From Planctomycetota bacterium (lineage in GTDB: Bacteria; Planctomycetota; UBA1135; UBA2386), in the NCBI GenBank assembly GCA_020848735.1, contig JADLHO010000008.1, positions 1 through 62,373 on the forward strand: a stretch of DNA of 62,373 nucleotides. Reading direction: 5' to 3'. The position numbers were made by a program, and so were the translations under genes. The notes beneath the pieces were generated by a model. It worked only from the letters and a program-made list of their open reading frames with translations. It was not told where the DNA came from and did not search any database. The first letter of the stretch is position 1, and each line of letters begins with the position of its first letter. Shown piece by piece: positions 48,900 to 57,890 of the stretch.

Positions 48900-51800
48900 T
48901 CAGCGAGGGCTGCCCTGACCCGGAGCGGGGGGCGCGAGTTCGCCTTCGATGCGGAAGGCGCCGCCGGCACCGACGCTCAGCGTGCCGCGCAGACCCGCGG
49001 TTCCGGTGACGCCGACGTGCCAGACCCAGGCACCGGCCGGGACTTCACCCAGCGGGGAGTCGCCGCTGCGCACCGAGATCGAGCGATGGGAGGGCAGCTT
49101 CGACCAGGCGTCCGGCGCGGCGTCGCCCGCTTCCGCCGCGAGGACGAACTGCACCGTGGCCCGCGTGATCGCCGTCGCATCGCTGCGGCGCACCGCGAGC
49201 TGCACCGTGCCGGTGGCGACCGAGATCAGGCCGATGGGCCGCGACTGGCCTTTGCGCACCTCGACCGCGAGCTGGGTCAGCGGCTTGTCGTTGCGCAGGC
49301 GCGGTCCGGGCGAGCCCGGACCACCCCGCCCGCCGCCGCTCCGCTCCCAGACCTCGAGGCGGTAGGCGCCGGCGGGAACGGAGTCGATGCGGAAGCTGCC
49401 GTCGGTCTCGCTGACCTGCGCCCGCAGCATGCGACCACCGCCGCGACCACCGCGGCCGAAGCCGAAGTCCTGGGCGCTCGGCTCCGTGCCTTCCGGGGTT
49501 TCGAGTGCGAGACGGACCTCGAGCCCCGAGCCCGGCGCGCCGTTGCGATAGACCTGACCTTCGACGACCGCCGGCTGGGCGCTCGACGCGTCGATGTCGT
49601 GCCGCCGATCGTCGGCGGGCGCGAGCACGATGTCCGGGGTGCTGCCGTTGGCATTGCCCAGCATCGCGCCGAGCCGTTGACGGAAGCTGCCGCGATCGCC
49701 TTCGCCGACGATCTGGATCGTCCAGCCGCCCGCGGCGAGTCCCGCCACGGAGTACTCGTGGGTCTCCGCGTCGACGCGCACGGTGCGGCGGTCGCGATTC
49801 TCGACGTGGGCGAACTCGAGCGTCGCGCGGGTGCCGGGCTCGAGGCCGATCACGCGACCGTTCAGCGCCGCACCCGGATCGATCCTCAGGATGGTCTCCT
49901 GCTCGGTCGTGCCGAGCATGAGCTCGTCGAGCCGGTACTCGGGGAAGCCCTCCGCGCGGATCTCGACCGAGTAGCTGCCGGGCCGGAGCGCGGGGAATTC
50001 GAAACGGCCCTCGCGGTCGGCGCGCACCTGGGCGAGCGTCTCGCGCCCCATGCCGCGAGCGCCGAAGGGGCCGCCACCTTGGCCATTCCCCGGGCCGCGA
50101 CCCTGGCCGCGCATCATCCCGACGAGGGCGCCGACGTTGGCGTCGGGCGGCGTCGGCAGGCTGAGCGTGATGCGCGCGCCGGGGACGGCGGCGCTGCTGT
50201 GCGACGCGATCACCTTGCCGCGCAGGACCGCCCCGCGCTCCACGCGGACGACGAGGGGGGCAGGTGCCGCCTCGGTGCCGATCTGGAACGGGCCCGCGGC
50301 GACCTTCACGTAACCCGGCGCATCGATGTCGAGGACGATGCTCCCGGGCTCGAGGTCGTCGAGGCGGAAGGCGCCCTTGGCGTGCGTGCTGGGCTTGGGA
50401 GTCTGGCCGGGGACGATGCCGGCTCCGCCGAGGCGGGCGCGCCGGTCGTCCTGGAGGCGACGGAGCTGTGCCTCGACCTGCGTCGCCATCTCCTGGAAGC
50501 GCTGGGCCTCCTCGGCGCGATCGGGGTCCGCGAGCATCTCCTGCATGCGGCCGCCGATCATCTGCGCACCCCGGCGCAGGTCGTCGCTGGGATCCCGCCG
50601 CCAGCGGATCCCGAAGAGCTCGATGGGCTCGCCGGTCGCAGCGTCGACCACGGTGCCGACGAGCGCGGGCCGCCGCGTCATGCGGATCTCGACGCGCGGC
50701 TGCTGTCGCGGGTCGATCGGCTCGAGCGTCGCGTCGATGAACTGATCGTGCCGCACGCTGATCGTCAGCTCGGCAGCCGGAACGCGATCGAGGACGAAGC
50801 GCCCGTGCTTGTCGGTGCGGGTCGTCGAATTGGCGCGGCCGCCCCCGCGGAAGAAGTCCTGGAAGCCAGCTGGTGTCGCCGGGCCACCGCGCGGGCCGCG
50901 GCCATTGTCCGCGGGGGCGCTCGACTGCGGCGCATTGACGTTCCGCGGGTCGCCTGGGGGGGCGTTGTCGCCGGCATTGCCGCGGCCCCGACGGCCGCCG
51001 CCATTGTCTCCGCGCCCGCGAGGGCCGGCGTCCGCGCCGTCCTGGCGGAAGAGACTCGCGGTCACCGTGGCATTGGCGATGGGCTCGCCGGCCTCGTCGA
51101 CGACCATCCCGGCGAGCTCGGCGCCGGGGCCGAGCTTCACCTCGCCGACGTCGACGCGCAGACCGTCCTCGAGGGCGGTGCGTTCCGAACGGCCGTCGGT
51201 ATGACGCGGCGCGGTCGCGAGGAACACCGCGGAGCCACTCGGCACGTGCGTGAAGGCGAAGCGACCCGAGGCGTCGGTCTTCACTTCGGGGAGCAGCGCC
51301 CGCAGCCCCTCGGCGTCCGGGCCACGGCCGCCGCGACCACCGCGGCCGGCGCCGGGGCCATTGCCGCCGAAGCCATTGCCGCCGAAGCCAGCGCCGCCCG
51401 GTCCGGCCTCGGGACCGCGGCCATCCTGCGCTTGCAGCTCGATCCGGACCACGGCATCGGCGACCGGGCCGCCGAAGGGGCCCGTCACGAGTCCCGTCAC
51501 GAGCGCGCCGCTGCCGAGCACGATGTCGGGGACCCCCAGCTCACCGGCGTCGGGTTGCCATTCGACGTTGGACACGCTGGGCGCATAGTCGTCGTGGGTC
51601 ACGGCGATCTCGACACCCGCACCGCGCGCGAAGGTGCGGCCGGCGAAGCGGAAGACGCCGTCGGCGCCCGTCACGAGCTCCTTGCCGAAGTCCCGCTGAC
51701 GGAACATCGACTGCCAATCCATGTCCTCGCGGCCCGGGCGCCCACCGCCTTCGAAGATCGCGCGGACATTGCGCCGGACGCGGACCTTGACCTTGGCGCC

Positions 51801-52100
51801 GGCGATCGGCGCCTGATCCTTCGCGATGACGCGGCCACGCACGACCAGGGCGGCGCCGTTCTCATCGTCCTCGTCGGCGAGCTCGGGGACGCCCATCTCC
51901 ACCGCGAGTCGTTCGAGCTCCTCGCGCTCCGCGCTCAGTTCGGCGGCGTGGGGTTCGGCCGCGCGTGGCCCGGCAGCGGGCTCCGCGATCTGGCCATGGT
52001 CGGGCTCGACGGGCGGGGCCTCGGGTTCGCTGCCGAGCGCGAAGTAGGCGGCGGCCGCGACACCGAGAGCCGCGATGGGGAGCAGGAGGACACGTCGCAT
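48900..52100 (-). CDS. Exported carboxypeptidase-regulatory-like repeat protein with Gly/Arg-rich inserts, 1066 aa
   Basis: An N-terminal signal or anchor (about 1-25) is followed by a spacer and at least six carboxypeptidase-regulatory-like beta domains, marked by repeated units such as VVDEAGEPIANATV and TDKHGRFVLDRVPAAELTISV. Some domains carry Gly/Arg/Asn-rich insertions, for example GFGGNGFGGNG near about 243 and runs of RGRGDNGGGRRGR near about 365. The protein probably works on the cell surface as an adhesin, scaffold or sensor. It lies downstream of the Gly-rich protein at 52230 on the same strand, with hairpins between. The enzymatic domain of true carboxypeptidases is absent. Confidence is for the domain call, not function. 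Confidence 0.8.
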   Translation of the reverse strand: MRRVLLLPIAALGVAAAAYFALGSEPEAPPVEPDHGQIAEPAAGPRAAEPHAAELSAEREELERLAVEMGVPELADEDDENGAALVVRGRVIAKDQAPIAGAKVKVRVRRNVRAIFEGGGRPGREDMDWQSMFRQRDFGKELVTGADGVFRFAGRTFARGAGVEIAVTHDDYAPSVSNVEWQPDAGELGVPDIVLGSGALVTGLVTGPFGGPVADAVVRIELQAQDGRGPEAGPGGAGFGGNGFGGNGPGAGRGGRGGRGPDAEGLRALLPEVKTDASGRFAFTHVPSGSAVFLATAPRHTDGRSERTALEDGLRVDVGEVKLGPGAELAGMVVDEAGEPIANATVTASLFRQDGADAGPRGRGDNGGGRRGRGNAGDNAPPGDPRNVNAPQSSAPADNGRGPRGGPATPAGFQDFFRGGGRANSTTRTDKHGRFVLDRVPAAELTISVRHDQFIDATLEPIDPRQQPRVEIRMTRRPALVGTVVDAATGEPIELFGIRWRRDPSDDLRRGAQMIGGRMQEMLADPDRAEEAQRFQEMATQVEAQLRRLQDDRRARLGGAGIVPGQTPKPSTHAKGAFRLDDLEPGSIVLDIDAPGYVKVAAGPFQIGTEAAPAPLVVRVERGAVLRGKVIASHSSAAVPGARITLSLPTPPDANVGALVGMMRGQGRGPGNGQGGGPFGARGMGRETLAQVRADREGRFEFPALRPGSYSVEIRAEGFPEYRLDELMLGTTEQETILRIDPGAALNGRVIGLEPGTRATLEFAHVENRDRRTVRVDAETHEYSVAGLAAGGWTIQIVGEGDRGSFRQRLGAMLGNANGSTPDIVLAPADDRRHDIDASSAQPAVVEGQVYRNGAPGSGLEVRLALETPEGTEPSAQDFGFGRGGRGGGRMLRAQVSETDGSFRIDSVPAGAYRLEVWERSGGGRGGPGSPGPRLRNDKPLTQLAVEVRKGQSRPIGLISVATGTVQLAVRRSDATAITRATVQFVLAAEAGDAAPDAWSKLPSHRSISVRSGDSPLGEVPAGAWVWHVGVTGTAGLRGTLSVGAGGAFRIEGELAPPAPGQGSPR
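51353..51397 (-). repeat. Short tandem repeat coding GFGGNG units
   Basis: Within the 1066-aa gene, 15-base units (GCCGCCGAAGCCATT-like) occur two to three times and encode Gly-Phe-Gly-Gly-Asn. Confidence 0.5.
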
Positions 52101-52145
52101 GAAAGGATCTCGTCGTAGGCGCGCGGTTCGACGCGGAGCGGCCAG

Positions 52146-52161
52146 CGCCCCTTCGGGGGCG
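52146..52161. terminator. Tetraloop hairpin in the 52.1-kb gap
   Basis: CGCCCC-TTCG-GGGGCG: six base pairs with a UUCG-type loop on the plus strand, 46 bases upstream of the start of the 1066-aa gene. Confidence 0.4.
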
Positions 52162-52194
52162 AGGGGTCACGCTCCGCATTCATCGGCGGATGCG

Positions 52195-52219
52195 GACGAC
52201 CGGCGCGATGCCGGCCGTC
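52195..52219 (-). terminator. Likely terminator after the 434-aa Gly-rich gene
   Basis: GACG-A-CCGGC, five-base loop, GCCGG-C-CGTC: a nine-base-pair stem with one mismatch starting about ten bases after the stop at 52230. Confidence 0.5.
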
Positions 52220-52229
52220 GCCCGGCTTG

Positions 52230-53534
52230 TCACTTCTTCGCTTCGGCCTGCTCCGGCGCGGCCTGGACCGAGACGGCATAGCGGAAGCTGTCGTCGCTCT
52301 TGGACTCGATGCCCATCACCTGGCCGTTGCGGTCCATCTCGGAGTTCAGGTGGAGCTTCGACTTGCCCTCGAGGACCAGCTTCACGAGCTGGTGCGAGGC
52401 CACGTCGATCCAGAGCTCACCCGCGACCTCGAGCTCGGCCGCAGCGTCGCCGTCGATCGCCGGGGCGCCGCCGCCCTGGCCGCCACCCTGGCCGCCGCGA
52501 CCCATGCGCCCGCCGCCCATCATCATGCTGGCGAGGCCGAGTTCGTCGATGCCACCCTCGGCCGCGCGCTTGCCGGCGAGCGTGAGCTTCGCGACGCCGT
52601 TCTCGACGCCGACCAGCTTCGCGATCAGCTTGCCCTCGAGCTTCTCGTTGGCGAGCAGGCCGAGCACGTTGGTGCCAGCGCCCATGGCGCCGCCGAACCC
52701 GCCGCCGCCGAAGCGGCCGCCGCCCGGCGCACCCTGGCCACCTTGGCCACCCTGGCCGCGCTCGCGCTGGCCACCCTGCCCACCTTGACCGCCCTGGCCA
52801 CCCTGACCGCGGGGCGCACGGCCTTCGCCGCCCTCCGGCTGCCCTTGCTCACCCGCGCCCGGGCGACGGCGGCCGGCGGCACCCGCATCGCCACCCTCGG
52901 CGCCCTCGGCACCCGGCCGACGACGACCGCCCTGGGGGGCGTTCTCGCCACCGCGTCCGCCGAGGTTCATCGCCGGGTTGACGGGGTGGTTCAGGTTGCG
53001 GAGCGACGCGAGGAAGCCGGCGCTGAGCTCGAACTCGCCGCCGACCGCGACCGGCTCGCTCGGCGTGATGCCGGCGAAGCTCGTGGCGCCGGGGATGCCG
53101 CGGCCCATGCCGCGCGGGAGCTCTTCGCCGTCGGCGGAACCGACGCGCGCGACGACCCCGCGATCATCCTCGATCAGGTAGAGCCGCTGCCCCGCGAGGC
53201 TGCCCTCGATCTCCTGCTTCGCGACGCCGCCCGTCTCGTCCGGGCGCTCGGTCGTGGCCTTGGCCGTCACGTAGTGGCGCCAGGTCCCGTCGTCGGCGCG
53301 ACCTTCGTCGAACACCACGGTCTGCGTGCGGGCCGAGTTCGTCGGGCCGGTGGGGCCGCGCCCTTCCATCGCTTCGCCGTCGATCGTGATCGCGCGCTCG
53401 GTGACGCCCTTCGTCGTCGATTCGATGGTGTAGCGCAGCGGCTTCTGCGCGGCTTGGATGCGGAGGTCGACCTTGTCCTGGGCGACGACGACCGCGCTCA
53501 GGAGCGCAGAGCAGAGGATGGGAACACGCTTCAT
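52230..53534 (-). CDS. Exported protein with long Gly/Gln/Arg-rich repeat region, 434 aa
   Basis: I do not recognise a family. A signal peptide (about 1-18, ending VVVAQ) precedes a beta-rich domain (about 20-190). Residues about 195-290 are a low-complexity region built of GQGGQGGQGG, RRPGAEGAEGG and related units. The rest (about 290-434) is again globular, with DVASHQLVKLVLEGKSKLHL and a Lys-ending C-terminus. ATG 53534 has GGAG seven bases upstream. Its Gly/Arg-rich tracts resemble those in the neighbour at 48900, suggesting the two act together at the surface; that is inference. Confidence 0.75.
   Translation of the reverse strand: MKRVPILCSALLSAVVVAQDKVDLRIQAAQKPLRYTIESTTKGVTERAITIDGEAMEGRGPTGPTNSARTQTVVFDEGRADDGTWRHYVTAKATTERPDETGGVAKQEIEGSLAGQRLYLIEDDRGVVARVGSADGEELPRGMGRGIPGATSFAGITPSEPVAVGGEFELSAGFLASLRNLNHPVNPAMNLGGRGGENAPQGGRRRPGAEGAEGGDAGAAGRRRPGAGEQGQPEGGEGRAPRGQGGQGGQGGQGGQRERGQGGQGGQGAPGGGRFGGGGFGGAMGAGTNVLGLLANEKLEGKLIAKLVGVENGVAKLTLAGKRAAEGGIDELGLASMMMGGGRMGRGGQGGGQGGGAPAIDGDAAAELEVAGELWIDVASHQLVKLVLEGKSKLHLNSEMDRNGQVMGIESKSDDSFRYAVSVQAAPEQAEAKK
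52731..52808 (-). repeat. Nine-base tandem-like repeat coding GGQ units
   Basis: Within the 52230 gene, imperfect units of the type CCACCCTGG/CCACCTTGG repeat about eight times and encode Gly-Gly-Gln steps. Further Gly-rich tracts flank it. Such a tract can change length by slippage. Confidence 0.65.
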
Positions 53535-53751
53535 CGGGATCTCCAGACTCGAATGGGGGACTTGGTTGCTTCGATGGCGCGCATGCGCCGCAGCGGGGCG
53601 CGGACAACGGCTCCGTCCCCGGTCGCTCCACGCGAGCGCGGGTACGTGACAGCCTTGGGACCGCAGCTCACGATGATGGGACGCCCTGCGTCGGGTTGCC
53701 CGCGCGTGCTTGTCACGTTTGGGTGAGAGAACTGCGGCAGGGCCGCGACAC

Positions 53752-55488
53752 TCAGCGGCGCCGCAGACTCGCCGTCGCGCTTCCCGGCGTGTCGCGCGCG
53801 GCCTCACCACGGGAGCGATCCGCGACGCGACGGACGTTCCACCGCAGCTCGGCCCCGGCCGGCACGGCGTCCCAGAGCTCCGCGGGCAGCTCGAACGCGG
53901 CGGCACCGAGGTCGATGCGGCCCATCTCCCAGGTGGCGAGCAGCACGCGTCCACTCGTGAGCCAGACGTGCAGGGTGCGCGGCGCGCCGTCGGCCGGAGC
54001 GCGCCAGCGGAACCGGGGCGCGGCATCGAGCACCGCTCCGTCCGGCGGTTCGAGCAGGCTCACGTCGCGCGTCGCGGACGGCGTGTCCGCGCGCAACGCG
54101 CCGTGGACGATCGCCTCGTGCGGCGCTTGCGCGGTGACCGGGAGGCGGAACGCCGGCATCGCGACCGCGCCGAACACGGCGACCGCGCCTCCGACCCAGA
54201 GTGCCGCGATGCCCCGGCGGAATCCGTTCGCCCAGCCGATGCGCCGCCCGAGCGCGTCGAGACCCGCCGCCGCGAGGATGGTGAACGCGCCGGCCGCCGG
54301 GAAGAGGTAGCGCCCCTGCGGCTGCGCGAAGCTGAGGTTGAAGCGCAGCACGAACGCGAAGGCCGCGAGCGCGCTGAGCCAGAGCAGCCAGCGCGCGCCC
54401 GGCAGTCCGCGATCGCGGCGATGACCGACGAGCGCGCCCAGCACGGCGAGCCCGAGCACGCCCGCGGCCACCGCGTGGGCGAGTCCCGGCAGCGGCACGC
54501 GCCACCACCCGAAGTAGCCGACGAAGGAGCGTGCGAGGTTCGGGAGGAAGCCCTCCCAGAGCCATGCCGGCAAGGCGCCCTCCGGCAGTCGACTCGCCGC
54601 GAACGCGAGCTCGTGGGCCCGCTGGCCGAGCGGATCGCCGTAGAGCGTGAGGTTGCGCACGAGCTGGGGCGCGAAGGCGAGCGCGGCGAAGCCCATCGCG
54701 AGCGCGGGCGGGAGCAGGACGCGCAGCCGCTCGCCCTGTTGCGCGCGCCACGCCATCGCGAGCGCGTGCGCACCGACCACGCCGAAGAGGGCCAGCGAGT
54801 TCAGCTTCGTCCACAGCGCGGCCGCCAGCGCGAGGCCGAGCCACGACGTCGTGCTCCGCTCGAAGCGGCCGCGGGCGAGCGTGCGTGCGAGCAGCCACAC
54901 GACGAGGTGAGCGAAGGTCGCCGCGAGGTTGCCGTTGTCGAGCGCGCCATGGGCCGAGCTCCACTGCGGCAGCGCCGCGAGCAGGACCGCCGCGAGCGTC
55001 GCGAGACCGACGCGGCCCGGCCAGAGGAGCAGCGCCGTGCGCTGCGTCAGCACGACGCTCGCGAGACCGCAGAGCACCGACACGAGGCGCAGCGCGAAGA
55101 CCAGGTCGACCTCCGTCGAACGCCGCGTCGTCTCATCGTGCGCGTGCGCGAACTGCAAGGGGCCGAGCTGCGTGCCGAGCACGCGGGGCGAGGGGAGCAC
55201 GTCGCTCGCCCCGGCGAGCTCCATCACCGCGGCGAGCAGGAGGTAGTAGCCCGGCGGATGGTGACCGAGCACGCATTGGTCCCAGACCGTGCGGCCGGTC
55301 GTCGCCTCCGAACCGAGCACCGTGGGTTGCTCGGGCAGCCGTTGGGCGACGAAGCTCGCGTAGTGGAAGTGGTCGTTCTCGTCCGGCGCCTCGAAGACCG
55401 GCGTGTGCAGCGCATAGGCCGTCGCCAACGCGAGGTGCAGCGCGATCGCCGCGACGAGCCCGAGGGCGCAGAGGCGTCGCTCGCTCAC
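53752..55488 (-). CDS. GT-C type membrane glycosyltransferase-like protein
   Basis: This 578-aa protein has about 11-12 hydrophobic segments and, after the first, the acidic motif FEAPDENDHFHY expected in the first extracytoplasmic loop of GT-C/PMT-type glycosyltransferases. The last 100 or so residues are hydrophilic and beta-rich (SLLEPPDGAVLDAAPRF), perhaps a fibronectin-III-like module. GTG 55488 overlaps the methyltransferase stop (GTGA). Such enzymes move sugars from lipid carriers to proteins or glycans; donor and acceptor are unknown here. Confidence 0.74.
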   Translation of the reverse strand: MSERRLCALGLVAAIALHLALATAYALHTPVFEAPDENDHFHYASFVAQRLPEQPTVLGSEATTGRTVWDQCVLGHHPPGYYLLLAAVMELAGASDVLPSPRVLGTQLGPLQFAHAHDETTRRSTEVDLVFALRLVSVLCGLASVVLTQRTALLLWPGRVGLATLAAVLLAALPQWSSAHGALDNGNLAATFAHLVVWLLARTLARGRFERSTTSWLGLALAAALWTKLNSLALFGVVGAHALAMAWRAQQGERLRVLLPPALAMGFAALAFAPQLVRNLTLYGDPLGQRAHELAFAASRLPEGALPAWLWEGFLPNLARSFVGYFGWWRVPLPGLAHAVAAGVLGLAVLGALVGHRRDRGLPGARWLLWLSALAAFAFVLRFNLSFAQPQGRYLFPAAGAFTILAAAGLDALGRRIGWANGFRRGIAALWVGGAVAVFGAVAMPAFRLPVTAQAPHEAIVHGALRADTPSATRDVSLLEPPDGAVLDAAPRFRWRAPADGAPRTLHVWLTSGRVLLATWEMGRIDLGAAAFELPAELWDAVPAGAELRWNVRRVADRSRGEAARDTPGSATASLRRR

Positions 55489-56237
55489 GTCGCCGCCGCC
55501 TTGCGCTTCGCGATCGCGAGCAGCGAGACGCCGATGGGGAGGTCGCGACGCACGAGCCACGCCCCCTCGGCGGCGAAGAGCGCCTCGAGCACGCGGTCGA
55601 GTCCGAACGGCGCGCGCACCGCGAGGTCGGAGCGGCCCGTCGCGAGGCTCCGCGAGAGGAAGGGCCGCATCAGGAGCCGGGTGAGGAGGATCGGCGGGAA
55701 CAGCAGCGTGTTGAAGTAGCTCAGCCGCGTGATCTCGAAGCCGCTGTCCTCGAGCGCCGCCGCGAACTCGCGGCGCGCGTAGCGACGCCGGTGTTCCGCG
55801 AGGACGTCCTGTCGACCCCAGAGCAGGCGCAGGGCCGGAACGGTGGCGAGCAGGTGGCCAGCGGGCCTCACCACACGGTGGAGTTCGCGGAGCGCGGCGC
55901 GGTCGTCGTCGACGTGCTCGATCACGTCGAGCGCACAGGCCAGGTCGAAGCGGGCATCGGCGAAGGGCAGCCGCGTCGCGTCGGCGAAGACGCCGGCGAT
56001 GCCGGCCGCGCGACAGGCCGCGAGCGAGCCGAGGTCGCGATCGACCACGACGAGCTCGCCGCGCGGGGCGAGGATGGGCACGTTCACGCCCGAGCCCGGC
56101 CCGACCTCGAGGATGCGCGCGTCGCCGCCCGGCGCCGCGATGGGGTCGAGCAGGCGGGCGAAGATCCGCCGCCGTGCGCGGAACCACCAGTGATGCGCTG
56201 CGGCATCGCGGTACTCGACGTGCACGCTCGCCTTCAT
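55485..56237 (-). CDS. Class I SAM-dependent methyltransferase
   Basis: This 250-aa protein has the SAM-binding motif ILEVGPGSGVNVP, the acidic strand end in VVVDRDLG, and ALDVIEHVDDD (motif IV). It belongs to the UbiE-like class I methyltransferases. An HWWFRARRRI segment near the N-terminus and TRLSYFNTLLFP near the C-terminus are typical of envelope-associated members. It starts a coupled pair with the GT-C protein downstream. It probably modifies a lipid-linked or glycan intermediate, but the substrate is not identifiable. Confidence 0.82.
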   Translation of the reverse strand: MKASVHVEYRDAAAHHWWFRARRRIFARLLDPIAAPGGDARILEVGPGSGVNVPILAPRGELVVVDRDLGSLAACRAAGIAGVFADATRLPFADARFDLACALDVIEHVDDDRAALRELHRVVRPAGHLLATVPALRLLWGRQDVLAEHRRRYARREFAAALEDSGFEITRLSYFNTLLFPPILLTRLLMRPFLSRSLATGRSDLAVRAPFGLDRVLEALFAAEGAWLVRRDLPIGVSLLAIAKRKAAAT

Positions 56238-56286
56238 GCGGGCGCGCGCGGTGGGACGGCGGCGGGGGACACGGTCGCGGCGAGCA

Positions 56287-56292
56287 TAGCCT
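56287..56292 (+). promoter_or_regulatory. Candidate -10 element (TAGCCT) for the 56301 gene
   Basis: The hexamer is identical to that at 35942 and lies the same distance (eight bases) from its start, GTG 56301. No clear -35 was found. Confidence 0.4.
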
Positions 56293-56300
56293 CTGGCTTC

Positions 56301-57785
56301 GTGCGGACCGCGCTTGCGCGGACGCGGCGAACGTCGTCCGCTTCGCGCGTGCGGCGTCCGCTCGACACGATCGCGCTCTTCATCGGCGTCGCCGCGGTCT
56401 ATCTGGCCGCGGGGCAGCACACGATCTACAAGCTGGACGGCTGGCATCTGCTGCGCCGCCTCTCGGGGGAGGACTCCCGTTCCGACATGCACCTCGCGTT
56501 CACCTGGGTGACGAACGCGATGGTGGAGGCCCTGCAGGGCCTCGGGCTCACGCTGCACTCCGCCGCGGTCGCGAGCTGCGCGCTCGCCACCGCGGCGGGT
56601 GTCGCCCTCGTGCACGTCGCGGCGCGTCGGCTCGGCGCGTCGCGGGGACCCGCCTGTGCCCTCGCGCTCGCGGTCGCGGCGAGCCCGGCGGTCGCCTTCT
56701 TCGCGACCGTGCTCGAACGCCACGGGATCTTCTTCGCCGGGACCGGGCTCGCGGCCTTCGCGGCGGCCCGCTTCGCGACGCGTCCGAACTGGGCCGGGAG
56801 CCTGGCCCTCGCGGTCGCGATCGTCGTCGCCTACGCCCTGCACTCGACGGGCGCCCTGCTCGGCGCGAGCTATCTCCCGCTCGCGGTCGTGCAGGCGCGC
56901 GCCGGCGACGGCGCAGGACCGCGGGCCTGGCGTCCCCTCCTCGTGCAGGGCATCGCGTGCGGCGCGCTCGCGGCCTCGCTCGCGCTCCTCGCGCGGCGCC
57001 TCGCGCTGCTCGCCGGACTCGTCGGCGACGAGGGTGCGAGCCTGCGCTTCCTCACCGTGCTGGCGGGCAGCTACGTCCAGCACCCGGAGCAGCTGCCCGG
57101 CGCGATCTGGAACGAGCTCGTCTTCCCCTTCGTGCCCTTCTCGCTGCTCTGGCTCGTGGCCTTCGTCCGCCCGGCTCTCGTGCGGGAGGCGCGGGCCGTC
57201 CTCGTCGGCTCGCTCGCCTATCTCGCCCTCGCGTTCCTCCTGCTGGGGGACACGGACGAGCGCGGCGCCTACACGTTGCCGCTCGCGTGGCCCTACGTGT
57301 GGCTGACCTGGCGCGCCCTGGGCACGCGGGTCCTGCTCGTCGCGATCCTGCTCGCGGCGGCCGTCGCCGGCTGGCGGATCCGCGCGCACGACACCGACCC
57401 GCTCGCGCCCGTGGCCAGCGGCCTGCGCGAACTCGCGGGACCGTCGCCCTTCCTCCTCGCGGCGGCATCGACCGACTTCGAACTGCTCTACCTGCACTTC
57501 CCGACGGCGCGGCCCAACGTCGACTTCTGGGACGCGTTCGACGCGAAGGCTTTTCCGGTCGCGGTGCTGCGGGACAACGCCGCGGTGCTGCGCGGCTATC
57601 TCGACGCCCAGCAGGCGCGCGGTGTCGCCCTCGTGCTGACCGATGCCGGTCGCGCCGAGCTCGCGATGCCGGTCGAGGACGGTCGCGCCGGGCCGCTCGT
57701 GCTGTCCCTGCTCGAGGATTGGTATCGCTTCGAACCGCTCCAGCACGGCGCGTTCCGGGGCTATCGACTCTCACCGAGGTCGTGA
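56301..57785 (+). CDS. Polytopic membrane protein, possibly GT-C-like
   Basis: This 494-aa protein has about nine or ten hydrophobic segments and the loop motif GQHTIYKLDGWHLLRRL after the first one, which resembles the catalytic-loop position of GT-C enzymes without being a clear match. The C-terminal 150 residues are soluble, with no recognised family. GTG 56301 is chosen because a TAGCCT hexamer lies eight bases upstream; GTG 56349 is an alternative. It is divergent from the methyltransferase and GT-C gene, so the three may serve one envelope pathway. Function unproven. Confidence 0.68.
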   Translation: MRTALARTRRTSSASRVRRPLDTIALFIGVAAVYLAAGQHTIYKLDGWHLLRRLSGEDSRSDMHLAFTWVTNAMVEALQGLGLTLHSAAVASCALATAAGVALVHVAARRLGASRGPACALALAVAASPAVAFFATVLERHGIFFAGTGLAAFAAARFATRPNWAGSLALAVAIVVAYALHSTGALLGASYLPLAVVQARAGDGAGPRAWRPLLVQGIACGALAASLALLARRLALLAGLVGDEGASLRFLTVLAGSYVQHPEQLPGAIWNELVFPFVPFSLLWLVAFVRPALVREARAVLVGSLAYLALAFLLLGDTDERGAYTLPLAWPYVWLTWRALGTRVLLVAILLAAAVAGWRIRAHDTDPLAPVASGLRELAGPSPFLLAAASTDFELLYLHFPTARPNVDFWDAFDAKAFPVAVLRDNAAVLRGYLDAQQARGVALVLTDAGRAELAMPVEDGRAGPLVLSLLEDWYRFEPLQHGAFRGYRLSPRS

Positions 57786-57817
57786 GTCCGGCGCGCGGTC
57801 GTCGCGGCGAGTCCTGC

Positions 57818-57871
57818 CAAGTCTTGACAGCCCAAGGTCTTGGGGGCGACGATCCGCGCCCTCGCTAGCCC
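57818..57871 (+). promoter_or_regulatory. nrdR upstream region: TTGACA, palindrome and TAGCCC
   Basis: CAAGTCTTG at 57818-57826 overlaps TTGACA at 57824-57829. CCCAAG-GT-CTTGGG is a perfect palindrome at 57831-57844. TAGCCC at 57866-57871 is a possible -10, 19 bases before ATG 57891. The palindrome may be an operator; the two CAAG/CTTG centres are about 15-16 bases apart. Confidence 0.45.
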
Positions 57872-57890
57872 TCGCGTTCTCAGCCACCGG

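Noticed and set aside
53644..53718. Inverted repeat ACGTGACA ... TGTCACGT as a regulatory site
   Set aside because: Eight perfect bases, but the arms are 59 bases apart with no promoter nearby; chance is likely.
57831..57844. CCCAAGGTCTTGGG as a rho-independent terminator
   Set aside because: The loop would be two bases and no U-run follows; an operator is more plausible.
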